From Bacteroidales bacterium M3 (GTDB lineage: Bacteria; Bacteroidota; Bacteroidia; Bacteroidales; Muribaculaceae), in NCBI GenBank assembly GCA_001689445.1, contig LUJN01000004.1, forward strand, positions 1 through 16,938: a stretch of 16,938 bases of DNA, in the 5' to 3' direction. Under the pieces are notes generated by a model. The model was not told the DNA's origin, searched no databases, and saw nothing but the letters and a program-made list of their open reading frames with translations. Within the stretch, counting starts at the first letter, position 1. Each line of letters begins with the position of its first letter. A program made the position numbers and the translations under genes. Positions 1-7,804 of the stretch are shown piece by piece.

Positions 1-112
1 CTCTGCCCGAGAGACACAATGTGTTAAATCGTATTAATGTATTGATTGATAGTGATTTGACGGTAAAAAGTGAGAGAATCAACAATAACTATATGTCTAA
101 TTTAACTAAAGT
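1..112. other. AT-rich region upstream of susC
   Basis: This short non-coding stretch precedes the SusC gene and should hold its 5' untranslated region. I see no clear TAnnTTTG -7 element and no strong Shine-Dalgarno sequence; the bases just before the start codon are A/T-rich, as is usual in Bacteroidota. The promoter is probably upstream of the window or weakly conserved. Confidence 0.4.
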
Positions 113-3100
113 ATGAAAAAGCTGTTTTTAATTCTTCTGGCAGTGACATCCTTTACGTTGTGCGCCGTGGCGCAGAACAAGATAGTGAAGGGCGTCGTGC
201 TGACCGCAGGGGACGACGAGCCCCTGATCGGCGCAACAGTGCTCCCCGTGGGGGGAGGCAACGGCACCTCGACCGACCTGTCGGGCCGTTTCACCCTCAA
301 CGTCCCCCAGAGCGTGCAGAAAGTCAAGGTATCCTACGTCGGCATGGAGACGCAGACCGTCGACATCACCCCCGACATGATCATCTGGATGAAGTCGACC
401 GACAATTCCCTCGATGAGGTGATGGTCGTGGCCTACGGTACGGCCAAGAAGTCGTCATTCACCGGCGCCGCGACGACCGTCTCGGGCGCAAATATCGAGA
501 AACTCTCAATATCCAACGTCAGCAAGGCCCTCGAGGGTGGTATCCCCGGCGTGCAGACCGCCGTGCAGTCGGGTCAGCCCGGCGAGGCCGCCACTATCCG
601 CATACGCGGTATCGGCTCCATCAATTCCAGTTCCAACCCCCTTATTGTGGTTGACGGTATGCCCTATGATGGCGACCTGTCGTCCATCAATCCGGTCGAC
701 ATCGAGTCGATGACCGTGTTGAAGGATGCCGCTTCCACCGCCCTCTACGGTAGCCGTGCCGCCAACGGCGTGGTAGTGATTACCACAAAGAAGGGCAATG
801 CGCAGAAGACTAAGGTCACTTTGGAGGCGCGCCTTGGATGGAACGAGCGCGGCATCTCCAACTATGACATCATGACCGACCCCGGACAATATTTCACCAC
901 ATATTGGGGTGTCCTTAAAAATATGCTTGGTGGCGACGGCGAGGCTGCATCATACTATCTTGTTGACCAACTCGGTGGATATAATCCGTATGATTGTCCG
1001 GCTGATGAGGTTGTCGACGCTAACGGTAAGTTGACATCGGCCCGTCGATTCTGGAACGACAATTGGACTGATGAAGCCCTCCGTACCGGAATGCGTCAGG
1101 AATACAACATGACCGTATCCGGCGGCAGCGAGAAATCGACCCATTTCCTCTCTCTCGGCTATCTGAAAGATGAGGGTATCGTATCCAACTCTGACTTCTC
1201 GCGTTTCTCGGCGCGTGCAAGCGGCGACTATAACGTGAACAAGTATATCAGAATCAACGGAATGCTCTCGTATTCGCGTGGTGAGCAGAACTCGATGAAC
1301 ATCTCATCGTTGAGCAACTTCAGCAACACGTTTGCGTTCATTCAGAATATCGCCCCGATTTATCCTGTCTATGCTTATGGAGAGGATGGCAAGCCCGTAT
1401 ACAATGAGGACGGCACTCGGGCCTACGACTTTGGCGCAACTCGTGCATATGGTGCAAACCAAAATCCCGTTGCGACGGATGCCGCCAACATGAACCGCCG
1501 TCTGCGTGACAATTTCGACAGCCGTTTTGGCGCGTCGGTTTCTTTCCTTGATGGCTTTAAGTTTGAAGTGAATGGAGGTTATGAGGTTACAAATCTTACA
1601 CGCGACCAGTTCATGACCCCTGACTTTGGCGATGCCCAGTCGGTCGACGGGCGCGCATACAAGACCCGTGTACGCACTCAGACCTATACCATCAATGAGC
1701 TGTTGTCCTATAACCGCACTTTTGCCGAGAAACATAGCGTGGATGTGCTTGTGGGACATGAGAATTACAAGTTCATAAACAGCTATCTGTATAATGCAAA
1801 GAGCGGTTTCTTCAATCCCGACATACCTGAGTTCAACAATGCCATCACGATGGATAACATGAACTCGTTTACTCAGAAATACAGCATAGAGTCGGTGTTC
1901 GGTCGCCTTAATTACGGCTTCGATGACCGTTACTACCTCTCGGCATCGGTGCGTGGCGACGGCTCATCGCGCTTTGCTCCCGGTCACCGATGGGGCGCGT
2001 TCTGGTCGGTAGGTGCTTCATGGCGCATTTCCAAGGAACTGTTCATGCAGAATGTGACTTGGGTTGACAACCTCTCTCTCCGCGCAAGCTACGGTAGTGT
2101 CGGTAATGATGATATCTATTACCCGATAGATGTCGATTCTCCGTATTACAATAACTACTATCCCTACATGACCCAGTATTCGCTCCTCAATTCAGGCGGC
2201 GCATGGGCATTGTCAAAGGTATATCAGGGCAACAAGGATCTGACATGGGAGACATCCTACAATGCTAATGTCGGCCTGAGCGCACTGCTGCTTGACAACC
2301 TTATCAATCTTGATATCGAATACTTCCACAAGCGTACCAAGGACATGCTCTATAATGTGCCCTACGCCATGTCGACAGGTATCAGCTATATTTCGGAAAA
2401 TGCTCTCACGATGATCAACCAGGGTGTCGAGTTCACTCTCGGTGTCAACATTCCGCTACCTAAGGACTTCACATGGAATGTCACACTCACAGGCACTCAC
2501 TACAAGAATAAAGTGACAGATATTCCCGTTGAAAAGCGTAAAGAGGGTATAACCCACGATTCCTACTACAACTTCCGCGAGGGCAACAGCGTTTGGGACT
2601 TCTATATCCCCAAATATGCCGGCCTTAACGAGAATGGACAGGCTTTGTGGTATGTCGATGTGAAAGATAAGAACGGGAAGGTTGTCGGCACAGAGACTAC
2701 GACCAATAACTCAGCAGCGACATATTACTACGTTGGGACAGCTCTTCCCGATTTTCAGGGCGGTATTAATACTACATTTACATGGAAGGGTATAGACCTT
2801 GCAATAGCCATGAATTATTCACTTGGCGGCAAGATTCTCGATCGCATGTACATGGGGTTGATGCACGCCGGCAGCGATGGTGGTACCAACTGGCACAAGG
2901 ATATCCTGAACGCTTGGAGCGAGACCAACAAAGGCAGTCAGATTCCTGTCATGAACGGTAGCCAGAATGCAAACGCTGTGTCTGACCGTTTCCTTATCGG
3001 TGCCGATTACTTCAATCTGCGCAATATCACTGTCGGCTATACATTCCCGTCCAAGTGGACCCGTAAGGCCTTTATTGAAAAGGCTCGCCTGTACTTCACC

Positions 3101-3226
3101 GCCGACAACGTGGCTCTCGCATCAAAGCGCAAAGGTCTCGACCCGCGCCAGTATATCTACGGTCAGTCTCAGGCCAACTACTCGACCATACGCTCGATGT
3201 CATTCGGTCTTTCATTAACTTTCTAA
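113..3226 (+). CDS. SusC/RagA-family TonB-dependent outer membrane transporter
   Basis: This 1037-residue protein is a SusC-type TonB-dependent channel that should import an oligosaccharide or peptide across the outer membrane, using energy from TonB-ExbBD. Seen in the sequence: a signal peptide (residues 1-20, ending CAVAQ), a carboxypeptidase-regulatory-like beta domain (about 24-90, with GVVLTAGDDEPLIGATV), the DEVMVVAYGT segment near 103 that opens the plug, the SusC plug signature LYGSRAANGVVVITTKKG (about 212-229), a long 22-strand-type barrel rich in aromatic/glycine strands, and a terminal phenylalanine (LSLTF). There is no N-terminal STN domain, so it is unlikely to signal to an anti-sigma factor. 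The length is normal for the family. The start is the only one that gives a proper signal peptide. A SusD partner follows after 13 nt. Third-position GC is high over the N-terminal domain and plug and drops in the barrel (see findings). The substrate cannot be inferred. Confidence 0.96.
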   Translation: MKKLFLILLAVTSFTLCAVAQNKIVKGVVLTAGDDEPLIGATVLPVGGGNGTSTDLSGRFTLNVPQSVQKVKVSYVGMETQTVDITPDMIIWMKSTDNSLDEVMVVAYGTAKKSSFTGAATTVSGANIEKLSISNVSKALEGGIPGVQTAVQSGQPGEAATIRIRGIGSINSSSNPLIVVDGMPYDGDLSSINPVDIESMTVLKDAASTALYGSRAANGVVVITTKKGNAQKTKVTLEARLGWNERGISNYDIMTDPGQYFTTYWGVLKNMLGGDGEAASYYLVDQLGGYNPYDCPADEVVDANGKLTSARRFWNDNWTDEALRTGMRQEYNMTVSGGSEKSTHFLSLGYLKDEGIVSNSDFSRFSARASGDYNVNKYIRINGMLSYSRGEQNSMNISSLSNFSNTFAFIQNIAPIYPVYAYGEDGKPVYNEDGTRAYDFGATRAYGANQNPVATDAANMNRRLRDNFDSRFGASVSFLDGFKFEVNGGYEVTNLTRDQFMTPDFGDAQSVDGRAYKTRVRTQTYTINELLSYNRTFAEKHSVDVLVGHENYKFINSYLYNAKSGFFNPDIPEFNNAITMDNMNSFTQKYSIESVFGRLNYGFDDRYYLSASVRGDGSSRFAPGHRWGAFWSVGASWRISKELFMQNVTWVDNLSLRASYGSVGNDDIYYPIDVDSPYYNNYYPYMTQYSLLNSGGAWALSKVYQGNKDLTWETSYNANVGLSALLLDNLINLDIEYFHKRTKDMLYNVPYAMSTGISYISENALTMINQGVEFTLGVNIPLPKDFTWNVTLTGTHYKNKVTDIPVEKRKEGITHDSYYNFREGNSVWDFYIPKYAGLNENGQALWYVDVKDKNGKVVGTETTTNNSAATYYYVGTALPDFQGGINTTFTWKGIDLAIAMNYSLGGKILDRMYMGLMHAGSDGGTNWHKDILNAWSETNKGSQIPVMNGSQNANAVSDRFLIGADYFNLRNITVGYTFPSKWTRKAFIEKARLYFTADNVALASKRKGLDPRQYIYGQSQANYSTIRSMSFGLSLTF

Positions 3227-3239
3227 AATTGGTATAGTC

Positions 3240-4781
3240 ATGAAACTTAAAAATATCTTATTCAAAGGATTTGCTTTTGGCGCAGTCCTGCTGACCACAT
3301 CCTGCGGGTCTGACTATCTTGATGCCGAGCCGTCCGAATTCCTGTCGGGCGATGGCATCGACAAGACCACCGAGGAGGATAACAGTCGCATACAGGCTTA
3401 TCTGACAGGTGCCTATTACAATATCTATTGTGGTGGTAATTTCCAGACATCCCATGATGATTTTGGTATGCCGGCCATACGGCTTGCTACCGACCTGATG
3501 TGCGACGACGTGGCCTATCCACGTGATGCCAACTGGTTCTGCTACGATTATCAGATGGATAACCGATCGAGTAACTATCGCCGCGTAGGTTCGACATGGA
3601 ATCAGCTGTACAACGTCATTGAGAATGTGAACACGGCTATTGCAAAGTTGAAGACACCCGATGGGAGTGCTCCCGAGGATGACAATAACAGGGTCATGCT
3701 TGGAGAGGCCTACTCTCTTAGGGCGTATGCCTATTTTTGGCTTATAAACCTTTTTCAACAGCCGTTGAGTGAGGGCGCCGATCAGCTTGGTGTTCCCTTG
3801 AAGACAGAGACTACCTATCGTCCCGAGCGAGTGCCTGTCGGAGAGATATACAAGCAGATACAGTCGGACATCGACAAGGGTTATAAGCTTCTTGAAGGTT
3901 ATGGATTGAGCATGAAGACGGCAATCAGCGAATACTCCGCTGCCGGTATTTATGCCGAGGTACTTATGTTCACAGGCGACTACCGGAATGCCGCCAAGTA
4001 TGCTGAGATTGCATCGGAAGGAGCCGCTTTGGCATCCAAGAGTGAGCTTCTCGGCGGCTTCAACTCTCTTAGTATGCCGGAGACGCTTTGGGGATATGAT
4101 GTCAATAACGAGACTACGATGTTCTATGCTTCGTTCTTCTCCCATATGGGATCATATCAGGTTGGTTACGGCGGCACAAGCGGCTACCGCAAGATGATCT
4201 CCTCGCAGCTATACGACCAGATTGCTGATGATGATGTACGTAAAGGATGGTTTGGCCTGAACAATGACTATGCCAGTGTTTGCAATGCTAAGTTCTCCTA
4301 CGAGACATCTAATGGCTATGACAATTTTGTCGAGAATAAATTTCTTGATGTCTACATCACGAGCAAGGGTATAGAAGGAATGCTTACTTCCGATATTATC
4401 TATATGCGCTCGGGCACCATGTGCTTTGTCGCTGCTGAGGCTTACTACCTCGCCAACCAACCCAACGATGCCAAGCGTATGCTTGAGAAAGTGATGGCTA
4501 CGCGCATCGACGGCTACACCTGTGACAAGAGCGGACAAGCTCTCTATGACGAGATATGCCTCCAAAAGCGTATCGACACATGGGGCGAGGGTTGCCGCTA
4601 TCTCGACGCCAAGCGCCGCAACGAGACCATCGACCGCACCCTCAGCGTCAACCACGCCGCTGACCTTGCCGTAATGGAGGCCCTCACCTATTCGGCCCGC
4701 GACTACCGCATGATATATCAGATACCCCTAAAGGAGCTGCAAAACAACGACGCCATCCCGTCGAGCCAGCAGAACCCCTAA
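3240..4781 (+). CDS. SusD/RagB-family nutrient-binding outer membrane lipoprotein
   Basis: This 513-residue surface lipoprotein is the SusD partner. In characterised systems SusD forms the lid on the SusC channel and captures the ligand. Seen in the sequence: a lipoprotein signal peptide with lipobox LTTSC (Cys22), followed by acidic residues (GSDYLDAEPSE) that fit the Bacteroidota surface-export signal. A TPR-like helical part includes NVIENVNTAIAKL and GEAYSLRAYAYFWLINLFQQP (a family hallmark, about 155-178), and the RagB/SusD C-terminal part ends with YQIPLKELQNND. The length is typical. It is certainly co-transcribed with susC (13-nt gap) and is followed by a strong terminator, so the transcript ends here and no degradative enzyme is included. 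The last ~280 nt are richer in C/G-ending codons than the middle of the gene. Confidence 0.96.
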   Translation: MKLKNILFKGFAFGAVLLTTSCGSDYLDAEPSEFLSGDGIDKTTEEDNSRIQAYLTGAYYNIYCGGNFQTSHDDFGMPAIRLATDLMCDDVAYPRDANWFCYDYQMDNRSSNYRRVGSTWNQLYNVIENVNTAIAKLKTPDGSAPEDDNNRVMLGEAYSLRAYAYFWLINLFQQPLSEGADQLGVPLKTETTYRPERVPVGEIYKQIQSDIDKGYKLLEGYGLSMKTAISEYSAAGIYAEVLMFTGDYRNAAKYAEIASEGAALASKSELLGGFNSLSMPETLWGYDVNNETTMFYASFFSHMGSYQVGYGGTSGYRKMISSQLYDQIADDDVRKGWFGLNNDYASVCNAKFSYETSNGYDNFVENKFLDVYITSKGIEGMLTSDIIYMRSGTMCFVAAEAYYLANQPNDAKRMLEKVMATRIDGYTCDKSGQALYDEICLQKRIDTWGEGCRYLDAKRRNETIDRTLSVNHAADLAVMEALTYSARDYRMIYQIPLKELQNNDAIPSSQQNP

Positions 4782-4789
4782 TCCCCCAT

Positions 4790-4843
4790 CACCACAACAA
4801 AAAAGGTCGGACGCCCCCGCGCCCGACCTTTTTTGTTGTGGTG
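4790..4843. terminator. Strong bidirectional intrinsic terminator between susD and the NYN gene
   Basis: A perfect 21-bp inverted repeat (4790-4810 with 4823-4843) surrounds a 12-nt loop that itself contains CGC/GCG. The stem carries A6 on the left and T6 on the right (core GGTCGG/CCGACC), so it can terminate transcription from both sides. It sits 8 nt after the susD stop and about 45 nt beyond the stop of the convergent NYN gene. Confidence 0.93.
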
Positions 4844-4887
4844 CCTACTATTGACTGATAATGGTTATGGTAGGTTGGTTGAGTTGA

Positions 4888-5550
4888 TTAATTTTCAACT
4901 TTCCACTTGGTAGGTATCGAATAGCCTTTATTCCTATCTCCCACGTTGTCAGGCATGATAGCTGCCTCAAAGCGCCGTTTGTTTTTGATCATGAGGACTG
5001 GCTTGCTGCGGTGATGGAGGAGGTTATCCTTTAAGTCATTGCTGAAATTGGAGGGTGGGAAATACACTTTTATCCCAATTTTAGGGAATAGCCTTTGGAT
5101 GAGTTCTATTGGAGGGACAAGATCGCTATCTGCGCTTACGAGGGCAACTATGTCCGTCCGATCCAATACGCAGTCTTCAACCATGCGTATAGAGATGTTC
5201 ACGTCGGTTTTCTTCTCTTCAGGACGAGATATATCTCCCTTACAATAAGGGCATATTATATGTTTTTCCAGATATTTTCCACGGACTATCTCGAACTTAT
5301 CGCCATTTATTAGGCGGTTGGCATTCAGAAAAGCACTTTGGCGGCTATTTTTCTGGGGACTTAGAGGAGAGGCTGTAAAGTATATGACTTTCTCAAGTTC
5401 CTGGTCGGGACCGAGAAAGCTGCGGCATAATGACACAATATCAATCCAATAAAATTTGCGCCATTCAGGGTCTGTGTATTTTGTGCGCTTTAGTCCAAAA
5501 TAGAAATTAAACCCGTCAATGTAGAACGTTACTCGCTTTTTTGCTGCCAT
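4888..5550 (-). CDS. NYN domain protein (LabA/DUF88-like, putative RNase)
   Basis: This 220-residue protein has the NYN (PIN-like) nuclease fold. Visible motifs are YIDGFNFY (Asp12, Asn15), EEKKTDV (Asp116) and LVSADSDL (Asp141, Asp143), which together give the acidic metal-binding set expected of the family. A CPYC pair (Cys100, Cys103) lies just before the central acidic motif, as in many DUF88 members, and may bind zinc or be structural. NYN proteins are generally thought to act on RNA; the substrate here is unknown. The C-terminal ~40 residues are basic (KPVLMIKNKRR) and could contact nucleic acid. The gene stands alone, converges on susD and is visibly AT-richer than its neighbours, which suggests horizontal acquisition. 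The start is the first ATG after a leader with two hairpins. Family confidence is high; the biological role is not known. Confidence 0.88.
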   Translation of the reverse strand: MAAKKRVTFYIDGFNFYFGLKRTKYTDPEWRKFYWIDIVSLCRSFLGPDQELEKVIYFTASPLSPQKNSRQSAFLNANRLINGDKFEIVRGKYLEKHIICPYCKGDISRPEEKKTDVNISIRMVEDCVLDRTDIVALVSADSDLVPPIELIQRLFPKIGIKVYFPPSNFSNDLKDNLLHHRSKPVLMIKNKRRFEAAIMPDNVGDRNKGYSIPTKWKVEN

Positions 5551-5563
5551 ATCTAAAAAATGA

Positions 5564-5605
5564 AAGCCGCTCGTAAGCGGCTTGTGTCCTTACAAGAAAG
5601 TAAGG
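5564..5605 (-). promoter_or_regulatory. Two-hairpin leader of the NYN mRNA, the second terminator-like
   Basis: Read on the - strand, the leader first forms a 6-bp hairpin (5605-5600 with 5593-5588, 6-nt loop). It then forms a perfect 8-bp GC-rich hairpin (5583-5576 with 5571-5564, 4-nt loop) that is followed within 2-3 nt by a U-rich run up to the start codon. The second hairpin looks like an intrinsic terminator or attenuator placed only 13 nt before the ATG. Structure is seen directly; a regulatory role is inferred. Confidence 0.55.
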
Positions 5606-5623
5606 CGTTGCTTTTTAATGTTA

Positions 5624-5654
5624 CAAAGATAATGTAAATCTACAATCTCTGCAA
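5624..5654 (-). promoter_or_regulatory. Bacteroidota-type promoter for the NYN gene
   Basis: On the - strand a TTG (5654-5652) is followed after 20 nt by TATCTTTG (5631-5624), which matches the Bacteroides -7 consensus TAnnTTTG. The predicted transcription start is near 5620, giving a leader of about 70 nt that contains both hairpins. Confidence 0.7.
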
Positions 5655-5719
5655 CATTTTTAACGCACATTGACATTGAAAAGTTTGCATGATGATAATT
5701 TAGAATGTGAATATTGACT

Positions 5720-5741
5720 TGTTTCGTGGGTGTTTCGTGGG
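5720..5741 (+). repeat. Tandem 11-bp direct repeat upstream of the cyd promoter
   Basis: TGTTTCGTGGG occurs twice in perfect tandem (5720-5730 and 5731-5741), ending 18 nt before the -33 element of the cyd promoter. The 11-bp period is about one helical turn, and the repeat is centred near -64 from the predicted start. That would suit a dimeric regulator bound on one DNA face. Function is inferred from position only. Confidence 0.5.
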
Positions 5742-5759
5742 GCATGTAGGAAAAAGTTT

Positions 5760-5790
5760 TTTGTTTTTGTGGGGGATTGTGCTATATTTG
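5760..5790 (+). promoter_or_regulatory. Consensus promoter for the cytochrome bd operon
   Basis: TTTG (5760-5763), a 19-nt spacer and TATATTTG (5783-5790) match the Bacteroides promoter TTTG-N19-TAnnTTTG exactly. The start of transcription should be near 5794, about 90 nt before the DUF4492 start codon. No comparable promoter is visible directly before cydA, so this one probably drives the whole operon. The NYN promoter fires in the opposite direction from the same 332-bp gene-free region (5551-5882), which otherwise holds only the elements listed here. Confidence 0.75.
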
Positions 5791-5882
5791 TGGGTGGAAC
5801 ATTCTGGGTGTGCGGGGTGTTTCATATATCATGAATCTACCTTGAATGGATGCCGATGGAGAATGATGGAGAGAGGCGGCGC

Positions 5883-6095
5883 ATGTCGCTGCCGGTGAGG
5901 ATTTACCGCTTTTATCGCGACGGGTTTCGCTCGATGACCGTCGGGCGCGAGCTGTGGCTGCTGATACTGGTGAAGCTGTTCCTGCTGTTTTTTGTGCTGA
6001 AGCTGTTTTTCTTCCCCGACCTGCTTGAGGAGAACTATGATACGGATGTCGAGCGAGCCGATGCAGTCAGACGTTCTCTAATGCATAGTTCATAA
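5883..6095 (+). CDS. DUF4492 small membrane protein, first gene of the cyd operon
   Basis: This 70-residue protein belongs to DUF4492, a small Bacteroidota family regularly found just before cydA. Visible are the family-type N-terminus (RIYRFYRDGFRSM), a single hydrophobic segment (about residues 19-40, LWLLILVKLFLLFFVLKLFFF) and an acidic tail (EENYDTDVE). One inner-membrane helix with the tail on one side is predicted. Its function is not established. The constant linkage to cydAB suggests an accessory, assembly or small-subunit role in cytochrome bd oxidase, comparable in concept to CydX of Enterobacteria but not obviously homologous. I prefer the ATG at 5883 because it fits the family start and follows a purine-rich stretch; an in-frame ATG at 5850 would add 11 non-family residues. 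The last residues (LMHSS) and the stop codon lie inside a short repeated sequence that seems to have replaced the original end. Confidence 0.82.
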   Translation: MSLPVRIYRFYRDGFRSMTVGRELWLLILVKLFLLFFVLKLFFFPDLLEENYDTDVERADAVRRSLMHSS

Positions 6096-6180
6096 TTCTT
6101 TGCATGGCAAAGCGCCTGAAGGCGATGACACAATGCATAATTATTTGCCTAAAGGCATAAAGCACAATGCACAATTTCCC
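6080..6180. repeat. AATGCATAATT-type repeat cluster with small hairpins, between DUF4492 and cydA
   Basis: About 100 bases of imperfectly repeated sequence start inside the 3' end of the DUF4492 gene: AATGCATAGTTCATAATT near 6080, AATGCATAATTATTTGCC near 6132, and GCACAATGCACAATTT near 6162. Three tiny hairpins are interspersed (TTTGC-ATG-GCAAA, CGCC-TGAA-GGCG, TGCC-TAAA-GGCA). Similar A/T-rich AATGCATAATTCATAATT tracts recur between genes in Bacteroidales genomes, as far as I recall. It could act as a mild RNA-processing or stability element between the small gene and cydA. Confidence 0.5.
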
Positions 6181-6219
6181 TTGGTTTTGACTAATTTATT
6201 AATCGCAAAATAATACGGT

Positions 6220-7794
6220 ATGGATGATTTGATGAGTGTGGTCGACTGGTCGCGGTGGCAGTTTGCGCTGACGGCTATCTACCATTGGCTTTTTGTGCCA
6301 CTGACACTCGGACTGTCGGTGATAGTCGGGGTGATGGAGACGATCTATTTCAGGAAAAGGACGGAGCGTTGGCTACGTATGACCAAGTTTTGGATGCTGC
6401 TGTTTGGCATCAACTTTGCCATCGGCGTCGCCACCGGCATCACGCTGGAGTTTGAGTTTGGCACCAACTGGTCCAACTACAGTTGGTTTGTCGGCGACAT
6501 CTTCGGTGCGCCGCTGGCCATAGAGGGCTTGCTGGCCTTCTTCATGGAGTCGACATTTGTGGCCGTGATGTTTTTTGGGTGGAAAAAGGTGTCGCCCCGC
6601 TTCCACCTTGCCGCCACATGGCTCACCGCCATCGGGGCGACCATCTCGGCGGCGTGGATATTGATAGCCAACGCATGGATGCAATATCCTGTCGGGATGG
6701 AGTTTGACCCCGAGCAGATGCGCAATGTGATGGACGACTTTTGGGCACTCGTGCTCTCGCCCGTAGCCATCAACAAGTTCTTCCATGCCGTGATGAGCGG
6801 CTGGGCGTTGGCCGGCGTGTTTGTTATCGGCGTGAGCTGCTGGATGCTGCTCCGTCGGCGCAACCGCGAGTTTGCCGTCAGCTCCATCAAGGTCGGCGGA
6901 TGGGTAGGGCTTATTGGAATATTGCTGACCGCCTATACCGGCGACGGCTCGGCCGTGGAGGTGTCGCGCCACCAGCCTATGAAGCTCGCCGCCATGGAGG
7001 GACTTTATCACGGTAGCTGTGGGCAGTCGATAGTGGCCTTTGGCGTGCTCAACCCCGACAAGCGGTGGGACAACGACGAGGAGGAGTTCCTTTTCCACAT
7101 CTCGATACCCAAGGGGCTGTCGCTGCTCGCCAAGCACGACCCCGACGCATATGTCCCCGGCATCGCCGACTTGATAGAGGGGCGCGAGATAACGGCTTGC
7201 GGCGACACGCTCTACCGCGACAGCTATGCCGAGCGCATAGAGACAGGGCGCAAGGCCCACGAGGGATTGCGTGGCTTTGACGCCGCCATGGCTCGTGGCG
7301 ACAAGGCGGCGATGGACAGCTGCCGTCAGGTCATCAGGGATAACTACCGCTACTTCGGCTACGGCTATCTCGACACTCCCTCCGAGGCCGTTCCCCCAGT
7401 CGCCGTGACATTCTATGCGTTCCACGTGATGGTGACGCTCGGCGGCTACTTTGTGCTGTTCTTCATCATCGCCCTGTGGCTCGCCTACCGCCGCCCGTCG
7501 GCGATGGAGGCCAAGTGGATATGCTGGATAGGCATCCTGTCGATACCGCTCATGTGGATATGCTCCGAGGCGGGATGGGTTGTCGCCGAGGTTGGCCGAC
7601 AGCCGTGGGTCATCGAGAGCATCATGCCTACGCGCGCCGCCATCTCCGACATTTCGGTTGGCACGGTGCAGACGACCTTCTGGCTCTTTGCCGCTATCGC
7701 CACGGTGCTCCTCGTGGCCGAGATGAGCATCATGATACGCGAGATAGGGCGTTTCAGGGACGAGGACAACAACAATAACGCTAACGCTAAATAA
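6220..7794 (+). CDS. cydA: Cytochrome bd ubiquinol/menaquinol oxidase subunit I
   Basis: CydA is the quinol-oxidising, haem-bearing subunit of cytochrome bd, an inner-membrane terminal oxidase that reduces O2 to water. Anaerobic Bacteroides use it to consume nanomolar oxygen. Seen: His22 (TAIYHWLFVP, equivalent to E. coli His19, haem b595), Glu102 and Glu110 (GAPLAIEGLLAFFMEST, equivalent to Glu99/Glu107), His189 (NKFFHAVMSGW, His186), the quinone-site motif QPMKLAAMEG with Lys255 and Glu260 (Lys252/Glu257), Met404 (FHVMVTLGG, Met393, haem b558) and the GRQPWV motif near the C-terminus. A histidine stands where E. coli has Arg391, which I recall as usual in this phylum. The 524-residue length is normal; the Q-loop (about 270-395) is strongly divergent from the enterobacterial form. 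cydB follows after 10 nt. The ATG at 6220 is the only start giving the full first helix. Confidence 0.96.
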   Translation: MDDLMSVVDWSRWQFALTAIYHWLFVPLTLGLSVIVGVMETIYFRKRTERWLRMTKFWMLLFGINFAIGVATGITLEFEFGTNWSNYSWFVGDIFGAPLAIEGLLAFFMESTFVAVMFFGWKKVSPRFHLAATWLTAIGATISAAWILIANAWMQYPVGMEFDPEQMRNVMDDFWALVLSPVAINKFFHAVMSGWALAGVFVIGVSCWMLLRRRNREFAVSSIKVGGWVGLIGILLTAYTGDGSAVEVSRHQPMKLAAMEGLYHGSCGQSIVAFGVLNPDKRWDNDEEEFLFHISIPKGLSLLAKHDPDAYVPGIADLIEGREITACGDTLYRDSYAERIETGRKAHEGLRGFDAAMARGDKAAMDSCRQVIRDNYRYFGYGYLDTPSEAVPPVAVTFYAFHVMVTLGGYFVLFFIIALWLAYRRPSAMEAKWICWIGILSIPLMWICSEAGWVVAEVGRQPWVIESIMPTRAAISDISVGTVQTTFWLFAAIATVLLVAEMSIMIREIGRFRDEDNNNNANAK

Positions 7795-7804
7795 CACTAA
7801 GGCT

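Noticed and set aside
3258..4145. 295-codon reading frame antisense to susD
   Set aside because: It lies wholly opposite a clear SusD gene, has no promoter or family signature, and its composition is that of a shadow frame.
113..4781. A full polysaccharide utilisation locus
   Set aside because: Only susC and susD are present; the transcript ends at 4790-4843, and no glycoside hydrolase, SusE/F-like protein, sigma/anti-sigma pair or hybrid sensor is in the window.
4844..4887. Additional terminator or attachment site after the strong hairpin
   Set aside because: Only short imperfect CCTAC/GTAGG complementarity is visible; the perfect stem at 4790-4843 explains termination on both strands.
5560..5610. 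A tRNA or other structured RNA gene in the NYN leader region
   Set aside because: Two simple hairpins occur but no cloverleaf, T-loop or CCA-type pattern can be drawn.
5707..5898. Small frame encoding 63 residues upstream of DUF4492
   Set aside because: The cyd promoter (5760-5790) lies inside it, it starts at a non-ATG codon, and it overlaps the DUF4492 start in another frame.
6373..7797. Long 474-codon reading frame on the - strand across cydA
   Set aside because: It is antisense to a gene with all CydA motifs; high third-position GC removes stop codons on the opposite strand. The protein is a His/Arg/Gly-rich shadow with no recognisable domain.
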